A stretch of 64,000 nt of DNA, from assembly GCA_021442155.1 (NCBI GenBank), contig CM038220.1, positions 74,697,817-74,761,816 on the forward strand, in the 5' to 3' direction. Source of the stretch: Cymbidium sinense (lineage: Eukaryota > Streptophyta > Magnoliopsida > Asparagales > Orchidaceae). A program made the position numbers and the translations under genes. The notes below the pieces were generated by a model. It searched no databases. It saw only the letters and a list, made by a program, of their open reading frames with translations, and was not told where the DNA came from. Below, piece after piece: positions 22,963 to 35,499 of the stretch; within the stretch, counting starts at the first letter, position 1, and the number at the start of each line of letters is the position of its first letter.

Positions 22963-24401
22963 TGTGGTGTTTATTTTTGAGATGGTGGGACACCACGTAG
23001 ATCTTGGGGGGTACTTATTGAAGTGATTGATGCACATTAAGGAATGACACACTATCTCAAAGATAGAAATCATCATCACTATAATGGACCAAATCACCTA
23101 ATAAGGACTCTAAGGCATGATGGGTCTTCGAATGTTCCAGAGATTTTTCCCCTACTTTACATGAAAAAGTAAAGTAGGGTTTATTTTAAACTATCTAAGT
23201 TCCCCTTAGAGGCACCCATAGTTAATTACATCTTAAGTAATTGGATCCCTTAGGAATACTCTCGATTAGACTATTAGGGTCTCGATTTCAAGGCTAGATT
23301 ATCAATAAATTGGTTATGTTTGGAAAATCAAATGCGATTGTTTAAGGAGAAGACTTATTTTAGAAACCAAAGGGAATAAGTAAGAAATGCTCATGATACT
23401 AGGAAGCCCAGTGAGCATTTCAATTTATCCTATGGTTGGGCTTTATATGTTTGAAATTGAAGAGATTGATTTTATTAAAGTTAACATTTTATTAGAAAGC
23501 TAGGACTTATGATCCCACAACATAATGTTGTAAAAATGCCTAAGAGGTGAGGATTTATGCTTGTAGCCTAAAGAAAATAGCTAACTCAGATCCTAGATCT
23601 AGGGAGCTTTGGCATAAGCCCAAGCACGACCAAAGTCTAAGAAAGGATGAGTATATAGTTTACCTCCATAATAGAGGATAAACCCCCTGGCTGGGTGCAC
23701 TAACTCCTCTACATTTAAAACCATGTAAGTCATATGATTTTACAAGATAATTAGATTGTTATTATGTAGAAAGAGACTAAAGTCCTTAAACCCACTCCCT
23801 AAAGAGACTAGAGCATGAGTGGTACGAGTAATGATTTAGTCTAAAGTAAATCTTTTCAAATTTTATTTATTTTTAGACACTTCATTTTGACAAAGGCCGT
23901 AGAATTTTTGTATGCCTAAATGCATGTTGAAATGAGTTATGGGCCAAATCAAGAGACAAAGAGGGTGAAGCTCCATTAATAGGAGTTGCTCTCATAGGTT
24001 AAGCGATTCCCATGCGTGCAAGAATGGAGGCCCTCATTTTTGCAAGAGTGATAGAAGATCCATGTATGATGTTAGAAATACAACCATACAGCTAAGGGGT
24101 TACTAAATCTATTAATTATATTAATTTAATGCATAGGCTTTATTGTGAGGTTATGAATTATTTAAAACTTTAGTTATGAGTTGTAGTTGGGTAAGAGATT
24201 TATTTATTTTCTTTAAGAGCCTAATCACTTCCAGGCCATACAATAAATACTAATTATAAAAAAACTATGAAAAGACATGTAATTTCTATTGTGCAAGATA
24301 AACAAAATATCAAACAATTTCATAACTAGCATAAAAGAATAAAAGACCGGTGCGATCGGGTGCCACCGTATAACCCGAAAAGAGAAATGGGTAGCCGAGC
24401 T

Positions 24402-24414
24402 CTACCATTATACA
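24402..24414 (-). promoter_or_regulatory. LTR B TATA box
   Basis: On the minus strand TTGTATAATGGTAG, followed by AGCTCGGCTACCC. It is the same location and context as the better TATA box at 42057 in the E element. Confidence 0.55.
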
Positions 24415-25559
24415 ACCCGGAACATAAAAGAATAATTTTTAATTTTTAAATGATAAATACTATGACGGGTCTTCAAGTCTTCATGTCTTCATGTATCTTC
24501 CTCCTTCTTAGATTTAGTTTTCTCCACTTCAAAGGCATCACATGTCCTTCCAGGACAAAGCATTCTAACCAATGTTTATTCTTATCCCCTTAACACTAAT
24601 ATTAATTCCTAATCCAAAATTACATTAAAAATAAGAAAAGTAAATCTAACTACACCTACAAAATAAGTGTTAACCAGACACACATACAACCTAAGCAGTT
24701 ATATTTATAATTTGGGCTTAGCACCCTGCATATGGGTAACCAAGCCCACCTGTCCTAACTTGGATTATGCTCAAGGGCTTAAGCAACCTACAAAGAGAGC
24801 ATTTATATTTATTTTTAAACAACCCCTTAAGCATAATCCTTTGTGGAAAATATGATTAGGCTAATAACGACCTACCATCCAGTCTACGAAACATACACCC
24901 TAACATCCAGTCTAAAATAGTACATCACAAAATAACATACATCAAACCATGCACCGTCCTAACATAAGGCTAGAAGTGGTGACTTAATCTAATATGTGTG
25001 TATTAAGGCTTGTGTGGTATGTCCTAACTAGGCTTTAGAGTTAAGATTTTCTAAGTGTAGAAAGATTCAATTTAAAGGGTGGTTTCACTTCAAGTGCTTT
25101 ATTTGATTGGCAAGTTTTAATTTTTTTCTTTGGTTTCATATGACTTACAGTTAGCAATTAAGTGTTATAAAGAGAAGAAAGAGAATTGATTTCTTTCATC
25201 CCTACCCTAGGCCACTTTCTAAAGTATGTTACTTTAATTTAGTTCTCTTTGGTGAATGACTTGTTACACATTTTAAAGTAATCCTAAGTTTAAGTTCACC
25301 TTAAATGATTGCATTCAACATGAAAGGCTTCTTAGGATTAATTTGAGTGAACTACTAACACATGACATACATCAATTTATTCTTTTCTATCACATATAAC
25401 ATGCATATGATTTAATCTTAAGTGTATCTATAGATACAACATATTTTAGCACACTCAAATGATGAATGTAGATGTACATATTTAAAGCTTATATTTCTTA
25501 TTTGAATGAATTACTTAATCATGTTAATTTAGAGCTTTATCCAAAAATACATAAGAATG

Positions 25560-26210
25560 AAATTAAATAGGTACGTGTCATTATTAAACCAAGGAAGTGA
25601 GGTAATCAAATGACCTCCTTGGGGCTAACTAAAGCCTCATATTCCTGGGATGTCCAAACTATATACCCATTTACATTCAAACACATGTAAATTTGTATGC
25701 AAGAACATAAGGAAAGAGACCCCAAATTATATGGCTAATTACTTCAATAATTTATTCTATTATGAATGCATGTATTTTTTAATATAAAAGATGGATTTTC
25801 ATCCTTTAGCCACACATACATACACAAGTAAAGAGAAATAAGCGAGTACATGCCTTTATTATACTAGGGAAGTGAGGTAATCAAATGACCTCCTTGGGGC
25901 TAGTTAAAGCCTCATGTTTTGGGATGTCTAGACTATATACTTTGCTATCTCACTACACATGAATGTATATGTAAGTAAGAGAAAGAAAATCATGCAAAAA
26001 TTATATTTTTATTTGATTAAAACATTTATGTATGTGAAAAAAAATTTCATCCCAATTATAATGTAGCAACTCATGTAAATGAAATCAAATAAGTACGTGT
26101 CATTAAACCAGGGAAGTGAGGTAATCAAATGACCTCTTTAGGGCTAACAAAAGCCTCATATTCCTGAGATGTCTAGACTATATACTTATTAGCATTCAAA
26201 TGCATGTGAA
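25560..26210 (-). repeat. LTR B internal subrepeats, three units
   Basis: Units near 25575, 25855 and 26095 share GGAAGTGAGGTAATCAAATG, then ACCTC, then AAAGCCTCAT and a TATATAC end. The spacing is 240-280 bases. Confidence 0.85.
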
Positions 26211-27889
26211 TCTACATATGGATTAAAGAAAATAAAGCTCTATTTCACATAATTAAGTTGTAAGCACATGCAAACTTATAAGTAATCATAAATACTATCA
26301 CTTCATATGTTATTACTCATTCATAAGCTTTTTGAAAATATATTTGGATTTAATAGTAATATGAGCCACACATATATTAAATTAAATCAACACATGCAAG
26401 CTTGACATAAAAGAAATTCATTTAAGTTTAAACATTTGGAAACATAAATGCATGGAACCACATGACACTCATCATTTAATATGATTGGAAAGAAAAAAAT
26501 AGGATATAAAACACATGTTTCATTCAATCAAACTAATTCTTAAGGACAATCATCAAATACAATCATTTAAAGTAAACCAAAGCTTCTTATTAAGTTATTT
26601 TATTTAGAGTAAGAGGAGATTCAATCATTTGCTCCTCCTAACCCATTTCCATATTGGCTAATCAATTTGGTTTAATGAAAGAAATTAAGTTGATTTTATA
26701 GATTAATTAGGTTGATATGAGTTAAGTCCGTTAATTTCATATCACCTTAACATATTTACCCAAGTAATGGTGAGCCAACATGATATGCATATGCATTAGA
26801 AGTTAAATCAACAATGATCCTAAGAAATGAAAGCCTAATTTGCTCATAATTAATGGTTAATTAAGCTAAGGGACTTAATTAAGTACTCTTATAATTCTCC
26901 CACATAAATATATAATTTTTCTTAGCATTCTCTTGGGTTATTGAACACTAGTCTACCCAAAACTTAATTAGAGATCTGGATGATTATGATTTTTTTATTA
27001 ATTAAACCATTTAATTAATGAATTAAACCATTAATTAGTCCCAAATTAATTAGTGTCAAGTCAAGTGAAATGATCTTGGGGAAAAATAGAAAGAGGTCCC
27101 AATCTCATTCCCCATGCCTATTCACTATTCCACAAATGATTAGCAAGCTTAATTAATGGTTTTCCTTGTTGTTTAGAATGTTAATTAATCATTAATTAAG
27201 AATTAGGACTAATATAATTTCCTTATTTAACCAAGAAATAAATCTTAAGAAAATTATGGGAGCCGAAGGCCATCCCATTTATCAACCTCAGAAAGTTTGG
27301 GATTAATTACTTATGTAATTAGGGAGTAATTAAGCTAATTAAAATTTTAATTAAACCTAAATTAATCCTTAATTACTATTTAAAAATAATTAGAATTAAT
27401 TTTAAATTAATCTCCTAAGAAATACCTTTAAAATTAGTATTTATTTATATTTTAAATTTTTTATGATTTGTTATAATTTTTCAAAGTTTCAGCTGATTTA
27501 AATAATTTTCCATGATTTTTTGTAAAGTCCATTAATTTAGTTTCACTATTTGAACTTGAATGCAATATCTTTTAATAGAAATTCTTTTTTAACTTAGAAA
27601 TTTTTTTTGATTGTATTTTTTAACTTCAATTTCAATCCATTAAAATTTCAAATCAATCTCATCTATATTTTTTTGTTTAATTAATAAAACTTTATTTTCA
27701 CTAAAATCTAAATTAAGCCCAAAATATTTAGTGAAATTTGGGGATTTTAGGTTTGTTGGATTATTCTCGGATAGAAAAATTCAATGAATCTTATTTGCAA
27801 TTTTTAGTTTAGTATTTAATTTTCTATGAAGTTTTGAAGTTTCAAGTGATTTAAATAATTTTTAAAATTGAAAAAAGATTGAATTTCCT

Positions 27890-28060
27890 ACTTAACCAAG
27901 TCAACGTCGTGCGGCGCTGACGGGGCATCACGCTTATGTGCATCGATGCGTGGTTGGGCACCATGCATGGCGCGTGTGCGCATCCACAATGGTGCGTATG
28001 CCACACTATCGAGATGACCGGGAAGGCGAATCACGACGTGCGGATTAGATCAGATAGTCC
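27890..28060 (-). promoter_or_regulatory. GC-rich island within LTR B
   Basis: A locally GC- and CpG-rich patch with several GTGCG, GCATC and CGATG motifs in otherwise AT-rich sequence. Equivalent patches lie at 32290-32400, 38640-38760 and 56870-57000. Conservation of position suggests a regulatory role, but this is inference. Confidence 0.35.
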
Positions 28061-28375
28061 AATCATAAATCAGACGGTCCAGATTGATCCACATGATTTG
28101 AAGGCTAAATGCACAATAATCTTGCAGAGATCTCGTCATCCCTAGGCATGAGATCGGGATACTTTCCTCGGTGAAATCGATGGGATTTCATGATTTTCAT
28201 GAAAGTTGAACAAAATTTTATCTAAACGGGCTCGATTTCATGATGATCTTAGTCGAAAAACTTATCGATTCACTTGGAGATGGTATAAAATGATAAATTC
28301 AAGGTTTATCTAAGAGAAATCCTTAAAATTGTGCAAAATCATCACAAACATGAGAGCCTAAGGCCGACTACAATT

Positions 28376-28400
28376 TTTTTAAAAATTACCTCATTAAGGA
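28376..28400 (-). promoter_or_regulatory. Conserved splice-donor-like site in LTR B
   Basis: On the minus strand the sequence is AATGAG/GTAATTTTT, with the junction between 28390 and 28389. The same GAG/GTA junction occurs at the matching place in three other LTRs, downstream of a segment that looks like a 5' UTR. Confidence 0.45.
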
Positions 28401-29089
28401 TGATTTCTAGGGGCGGTGATGATCCGAGCATGCTCCTGAGTTCAAGAAGAAGCTTTGGAATGGATATAGACCTTTCCCTCCCTTTGGAATGATGTATCCA
28501 CCAATGACTACCACTTCCTCACTAGAATCTGCTTGATTTTGATGGTTTTCACTCCAAATTGAAGTGGGAAGGGTTGTTGGTTGGTTTTGGAGCTCTAGAG
28601 AATGAAATGAGTGTGTGAGGAAGAGTTTTTGCCACTCTATTTTCTATGCTTTTGGAATGGCTTAAAATCACCTCATTCATTGTTATTTTGGCTCCTTGTG
28701 GATGTCCTTGGCTTAGGGTGGTTGGAATTCTTCTTAGGTGACTTTATTTGAGTGGCCAAGGCATGGGAGGTGGGCCCATGAAGGACAAATGGGTGTCCTA
28801 GCAAGGGGAGGTGAAAGTCCTTCATGGCAAGTGTTCTAATAAGAGAGGTGAGGTGAATTCACCTCCCCATGAGTCATGGCTGCCCCAACCACCTCTTGGG
28901 TTAGGTTGGTCAGTGTCCTTGGTGCTTATGTGGACCAATGGATGAGTGTCAAGTGGCCAAGGAAGAGAAAAGATCATTTGGGCAAGTGTCTTTTCTCATG
29001 GGATGCCCTTGACCTAAGAGAAAAGTGGTCATTTGGCATTGATTTAATTTGGAAAATTTAAAATGAGTAAAAAGTGAGTTGGACCAAAT

Positions 29090-30290
29090 TTCATATCATT
29101 TGGAGTTCATTTGGTTTAATTTGGGCCAATTTGACCAATTTGAGCTAAATTAGGTCAAATCAGGTTAAGTTGACCAATTGGTCAAATTGGGTCAAACCAA
29201 GGGTTGGATCAAGTTCAAATGATCATTTGGCGTGTATTGGTATCATTGGATTGATTTAATTTGGTTTAGATTTGATTTTGGCTCATTTAAGTTCATTTGG
29301 GTCAAATGGGTCAAGTTATTTTTAATTGACCAAATTGAATCATGGCTTGGTTTGGGTTTGGTTGATCATTTGAAATATATTGTAGGCTTTGGTTAAGTTC
29401 AATTTGGATTTGATTATATTTTAGGTTAATTTAACCCTTAAGTTCAAGTTGGGTTCAATGGGTTTTGGGTCTAGTGAGTCAATTAGGCTCAATTGAGGCT
29501 TTGGTCAAGTTCAATAGTCATTTTGGAATGAACTTGAGCCATTGGTTGCAATCAATTTGATTTAGGTTACAATTTGGCTAGTTTGAGTTCATATGGGTTA
29601 AAGGGTTGACTTGGTTTGACTCAATTCATGGAAATTAATTAACCTATGATGATCATCAATCATGACATGAAGTTTGGATTGGATAAATTCACTTTGATTT
29701 GGATTGAATTTGATTTTGTTTCATGTAGGTCAAACTGCCACTTTGTGTCAAGTGAGCCAATTGGGTTTAGTTGGCTTAATTTTGAGTTGAGTTTGATTTA
29801 ATTGAGTTTATATATGGATTTGAGATTGACATAAATTCAATTGCAATTGGTTTGGATTCAAATTATTTTGGTTCATTTGAATATTTCAAGTCAAATGGGC
29901 TAGGTTGGGTTTGACTTGAGTTTATTTGGCTTGATGATTATGGATTTCATTTATATTTGGATAGATAATTGGAAGGAATGACTGATTCATGAGAAAGTAA
30001 ATTGATTTTGGTGAGGATTTGGATGGGATTTTGGCCAAGGCTAAGTCTACAAGATAAATCAAAAGGCTTAGGAAGGAGTTTGATTTTGGATTCGATCATG
30101 GGCTTCAAGCATTTGATTTGGGATTTGAATTTGGCTTTGGTATTGAATTTGAGGTTTGGTTTGAGATTTGGATTTGATTATGTGTTGCAATTATTTGATT
30201 TAAAATTTGGATTTGGATTTGGATTTAGATTTGAAATTGAGTTTGAGGTTTTGTTGAAAATTTGGATTTGAATTGAATTTAAGAAGGTGT
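29090..30290 (-). repeat. W-box-rich, strand-skewed tract of LTR B
   Basis: The plus strand is almost only G, T and A, with repeated GGTCAA, TTTGG and TTGGGT words (CCAAA/TTGACC on the LTR sense strand). It includes the perfect 16-base palindrome TTGACCAATTGGTCAA at 29170-29185. TTGACC matches the W-box core bound by WRKY factors. Short frames here are low-complexity artefacts. Confidence 0.7.
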
Positions 30291-30503
30291 ACATGGATTG
30301 GGTTTAGGCTATAGGGTAGATGATTTTCCTAATCCTTAAGGCATGCCCTAATCCTATGGTTGAACCCTTCTAAGTCTCTAGGATTAGGTTAGGTGTTCAT
30401 CTAATTACTAGATGCGTCTTATGACTAAAGAGATCTTAGTGTCTAAAGATTCCTATGTCTAAGATAAGGAGATTGGGAACTCGCTCCAAAAGTGAGGTCA
30501 ACA

Positions 30504-30508
30504 ATGGG
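30504..30508. repeat. Target-site duplication ATGGG, right copy
   Basis: Identical to 22958-22962 and directly after the CA end of LTR B. It marks the insertion of B into LTR A. Confidence 0.85.
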
Positions 30509-32289
30509 CTATACACTTGTTAACATTCAAAATTTATGTAAATCCATATAGATTAAAGAAAAAGAACTCCATATCACATATTCTAAGCCACAAACACATG
30601 CAAGCTTATATGTATCTATAACTATCATCACTCAAATATTATAGTTGACTTATAAACTTTTGAAAATAACTTTGATTTAATAGTGATAATAGCCACACAT
30701 TATAAATTTAATTCAACACATGCAAGCTTAACATAAGAAAAATCATTTGATTTAATTAATTTTGCAAAAGATGAATGCATGAATCAAGTGACATATAATA
30801 TTTAATATGATTGGAGAGGAATAAATACACACAAACATGTGATTTCATTCAATTAAATAATTTCTAAGGACAATCATATCAAATAAAATTACTTAAAGCA
30901 ACCAAATCTTTTTAATGTCACTTTTACTTTCATATTTAATTTGATTTAAGGAAAGCAAGAGGAAGGTTTTCTAATCTTAATCCCTTCCCATGTTTGTAAG
31001 TTAATTTGATTTAATGAGAGGTAACTAAGTTGATTTTATGGATTGATTTAGTTAAGGCATGAATTAGATCAATTAATTAACCCTTACCTATGTTACCTTA
31101 AAGTAATTAACTAAGTAATTATGAGCCAGTGTGATATGAAAATGAATTGAAAAGTAAATTAGCAATGGTCCTATGAAATGAAAGGGCCTAATGCAATTGG
31201 CTCACAATTAATAGTTAATTAATCTTAAGGAACTTATGTTAATTACTTTCATGATTTTCCCACACATATGGGCAAATCATAATTTCATTAAATCTCTTTA
31301 GGCTATTAAACACCTAAAGGTCTACCCATGAATCAATTAAGGAAAATTAGATGTGTTTTGGATTTGATTTGGTTAATGAAATCATTAATTCCTTAATTAA
31401 ATTTAAACTTAATTGCCACATGGGTTAACTATCCTCCAAATGAAGTGGACTTAGAAATAAGATTAGGAAAGAGGACCTAATTTAATCCTTAAGTCTCCTC
31501 ACTGTTAAAAAGTGATCAATGAACCCAATTAATTAATTAATTTACTATTCATGTGATTAATTAACCTTTAATCAAGTTAGAAGAGTAATTAAGGCATAAT
31601 TAGCTAATTCTCTTAATTAATTAACCAATAAATCTCAAGAGAATTAGGAGAGATAGAGGTCATCTACTTAAACAATCTAAAAATTTTTGGGGTTAATTAA
31701 CTAATTAATTATAGAGTAATTAAGGTAATTAATTTTTAATTAAACTTTAATTAAACTCTAATCACTATTCAAAATTAATTAACGATATTTTAAATAAATT
31801 CTTCTCTAAAATACTTCAAAATAAATATTTATTTATATTTTTGTGATTTTTCTATGATTTGTTATAATTTTCAAAATTTAGATGATTTAAATGATTTTTC
31901 ATAATTTTTATAAAATCTATTACTTTATTTCACAAAAATAGACTCTTTGAACTTCAAAATTCAATATCACCTTATCCAAAAATTATTTTGACTTGAAATT
32001 TTTATGGTAGGTATATCTTAACTTTAGTTTCAATCCCTGAAAATTTAGATCGATTTGATTTGTGTTTTTGGTTTAATTAGTTAAATTTGATTTTCCCTAA
32101 AACCAAAATTAAGCTCAAAATACCTAATCAAAATTGGGGATTTTTATCTCATTGGATTTCTCTCGGAAAGACAAATCCAACAAGCCCTTATTTATAATTT
32201 TTCGGTAGGTATTTTATTTTATATGAATTTTTGAAGTTTCAGGTTATCTAAATAATTTTTAAAATTAGAAATACTAGATTTTCTTACTT

Positions 32290-32400
32290 AACCCAGTCAG
32301 CGCCATGTAGTGCTGATTGGGTGTATGTCACCATGTGTTGACCATGGATTGGAGCTGCGGTACTGCATGGCTAAAATGAGCAGGAAACTATTCATCTACG
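32290..32400 (-). promoter_or_regulatory. GC-rich island within LTR A
   Basis: Positional equivalent of 27890-28060, with the same CAGTCAGCGCC-type start. It is shorter and more eroded. Confidence 0.3.
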
Positions 32401-32714
32401 ATGCGTCCGGATCATAAATCGGATGGTCTAGATCGCATAGGGATGAGCTAAATCGGAGGATTTGGCTTTTCTCTCTCTAACAAAGGGAGATCGGATGGCT
32501 GCTACTCTTCCTCCCCGGACTAATAAACTAGAGGTTGAAACTGGCAAAACCACGGTTTGGCCCATTTGGGGTATGAGTTTTGGTGATTCTCGCCGAAAAA
32601 ATGCCCCAATTCACATGAGTATGATGTAAAATGAAGAATGCAAGGAAATCTATGGGAAATTCTTAAAATTTCCCATACACTAAAACAAATAAAGATCTAT
32701 GGTCAACTAAAGTA

Positions 32715-32738
32715 TTTGAAAGTTACCTCATCAAAGAT
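32715..32738 (-). promoter_or_regulatory. Conserved splice-donor-like site in LTR A
   Basis: The minus strand reads TGATGAG/GTAACTTTC, with the junction at 32727/32726. It matches the donor-like sites in the other three LTRs. Confidence 0.45.
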
Positions 32739-33169
32739 GATTTTCGATGATGTCTGAGCATGTTCCTAGGTGCAAGACAAAGCTTTTGGATGAACCTAGG
32801 CTCTTCCCTGCACTTGGGATGTCATATCCACCAATAGCCACTGCCTTCTCATCAAAAACTACTCAATTTTGGTGTTCTTTAGCTCAAGGGAAGTGGGGAA
32901 ACAGTGTTGGTTGCTTAGAGGAGCACTTGGAGTGTGGCTAGTGCATAATAATGTGCTTTGAGGGCTTCTTTTTTTCCTTTCAAGGAGGTGGTTAAAAATC
33001 CCATTAAGATGATGGGATGTAGGTAGTCCTAGCTCACTCTGAGTGGGCTAAGCGACTAGGTAGAACCCCATTTGGGGTGTTTTATGGCTACCAAAAGTTA
33101 TGGGTGAGTGGACTGCCATAAATGTGTGTAATCCTATGTGGGGGAAAGATCCATGAAGGATTTGCCTTG

Positions 33170-35200
33170 GATTTGGATTTGGTTCCAAATGGGTTTGGGC
33201 TGATTCCAAGTGGGTTTGGGTTGGGTTTGATCAGCTCCTAAGATGTCATGGGTTGGTTTGAAAGGATTTGGCTCAATTTGGGTCATTTGGGTCACATTAG
33301 GTCATGTTGGGTTAGGTTGACCAATTGGTCAAATTGGGTCAAACCAAGCTTGGGTTAAGTTCAAATGATGATTTGAAGAGTTTTGGTTCAAGTGGTTTCA
33401 ATTAATTTGGCCTAGGTTTGATTTTGGCTCATTTAGAATCAAATGGGTTAAATGGGTCAAGTTGACCAATTTGATCAAATTGACCAAATTGGCTTGGGTT
33501 GGGTGTTGGTTCAAGTTCAATTGGTTAATTGAAAATGATTGTAGGATTTGGTTTGAATTAATTTAGATTTAATTTGAATTTTGGCCAATTAGACCCATTA
33601 GGTCAATTTGGGCTAAGTTGAGTTAGGTTGATCAATTGGTCAAATTGGGCATAATTATGGCTTTGGTCAAGGTCAATAATCAATTTGAAATGAACTTGAG
33701 CCATTGGTTGTAATCAATTTGGGTTGGATCATGATTTAAGCATTTTGGCCTTTTAGGCCAATTTGGTTCAACATGGGTGAAATGACCAATTGGACTTGGT
33801 TTGGCTCAATTGAGGGTCAAGTCATCTTCAATCATTGATTATGAGTTGGTGTGAATCAATAATTTCAATCAATTTTATGTAGGATAGGTTTTGGCTAGTT
33901 TGGGTTTCATATGTGCTAAGGGTTGACTTGATCAAATGACTAAGTTGACTTAGTTTGACCCAATTCAAGGCAATTGATCATCCTAGGGTGATCAATAATC
34001 ATGATATGAGGTTTGGATTAGGTTGGTTCAGTCCAATTTGGGTTGAATTAGAACTTGGCTCAAAAAGGTTCTTTAGGCCACTTTGGGTCAAGTGGACCTA
34101 AATGGGTCAATTGGCTTGGTTTTGGCTTGATTAAGGTTTGGTTGGATTTATATATGAGCCTAGGAGTGAAATATAAATCCAACTGCAATCAATTTATGCT
34201 ATGATGGGTTTTGGTTCTTTTGAAAATTTCAAGTCAAAAGGGCTAAGTTGGGCTTGACTTGGGTTGATTTTAATTTGGCTAGATGATTGTAGGTTCCATT
34301 TATATTTGGATAGATGATTGAAGGAATGATTGATTCAAGAGAAAATCCATTAATTTTAACTTGATTTGGATGGATTTTATCCAAGTTCAAGGAATTGGCT
34401 TAAAAGGTTTGAATTAGGTTTTGATTTGATTTTGGATTTGATTTTGGCTATTTGAATTTATATTTCATTTATATTTAAAAATATAAATGAAGATATAAAT
34501 GACTCATGAGAAAATCACTTGAGTTTGGAGTGATTTGGAAGCAAATTTGACTAAACTCATGGAGGTAGGTCAAAAGGGCTAAGAAGGAAATTGATTTAGT
34601 TTGATTTAGTTTTGATCATTGGAATTTTGGTTTCATTTATATTTGTGAATATTTTTGAAGGAATAATTGATTTATAGAGAAATCAATTGATTTTGAGTTG
34701 ATTTGGATTGAGATTTGGTTAAGCTCATGGAGGTGGGTCCATATGACTTAAGAAGGGTCTTGGTTTGGTTTGATTTAGTTTGATTTGGTTTTGGTCATTT
34801 GAGTTTAGATTTCATTTATATTTGTGAATATAAATGATGAAATAATTGATTTATAAAGAAATCAATTGATTTGGATTTGGTTTGGATTAAAATTTGGTTA
34901 AGCTTATGAGAGTGGATCATAGGGCTTAGGAAGGATTTTGGAGCTTGGATTTGATTTTGGGTTTCAATCATTTGGAATTGAGTTTGGGCTTTAGTTTGAT
35001 AAATGATTGAAAGATTGAATTGATCTTGGAGAAAATAAATTAAATTTGGATTGAATTGGACTTGGCTAAGAGTAAAGCCATGGAATTCAATCATAAGATT
35101 TATGAAGGATTTTGAGCTTGGATTTGATCATGGGGTTGATTGTGAATTTTGAAAATTTGATTTGGTATTTGAAATTTGAATTGAATTTGAGGTTTGATTT
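33170..35200 (-). repeat. W-box-rich tract of LTR A with 180-200 bp subrepeats
   Basis: G/T-rich plus strand with many GGTCAA words. A perfect TTGACCAATTGGTCAA palindrome lies at 33317-33332 and a one-mismatch version at 33628-33643. Between about 34430 and 35100 are imperfect repeats carrying CATTTATATT-n-AATATAAATG foldbacks and AAATCAATTGATTT blocks. Confidence 0.7.
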
Positions 35201-35499
35201 GAAAAGGAAAGCATAGGTTGAGTTTAGGCTATATGATAGGCAAGTCTCCCTAAGTCCCTAAGGCATAACCCACTCCTATGACTAAGCCTTCTAAGTCTTT
35301 AGGTTTAGTGTTGACCGTACTATTGGAGTGAGTTCTCAACTTCCTTCATCAAAGATCTAGGACTCTTGTAGATACTAAGAGCTCCTTAGTCCTAATACAC
35401 TTCTAGTGATTAGGTGAACACTAAGCCTAGAGACTTAGAAGGGTTAGCCATAGGGATAGGTCATTAGGGACTTAGGGAGACTTGCTATAGCTTAAACCC

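Larger units (their letters stand above)
22963..30503 (-). mobile_element. Solo LTR B of the giant gypsy family (7,541 bp)
   Basis: A complete LTR in minus orientation. On the plus strand it starts TGTGGTGTTT and ends TGAGGTCAACA, giving TG...CA termini, and it is flanked by identical ATGGG duplications. Removing it with one duplication rejoins LTR A (22962) to its remainder (30509) in register. It has no internal coding region, so it is a solo LTR left by recombination between the two LTRs of a full element. Contents in its own sense: W-box-rich start, donor-like site, GC-rich island, AT-rich tract, three subrepeats, then TATA box. A 7.5-kb LTR is very long for a plant. Confidence 0.9.
30509..35308 (-). 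mobile_element. Giant gypsy LTR A, second part (truncated)
   Basis: Continuation of the LTR that starts at 19919, in the same minus orientation. The order of blocks follows LTR B from about 26180 to near its end. In its own sense the first roughly 200 bases, with the TGTTGACC terminus, are missing, because the plus-oriented element begins at 35309. Joined length of both parts is 7,844 bp. Confidence 0.82.

Noticed and set aside
30002..30271. 89-residue frame rich in F, G and L
   Set aside because: Translation of the G/T-rich TTTGGATTTGG repeats in LTR B.
35308..35309. Single large palindrome centred at 35.3 kb
   Set aside because: The inverted arms are explained by two LTR copies in opposite orientation, not by one foldback element.
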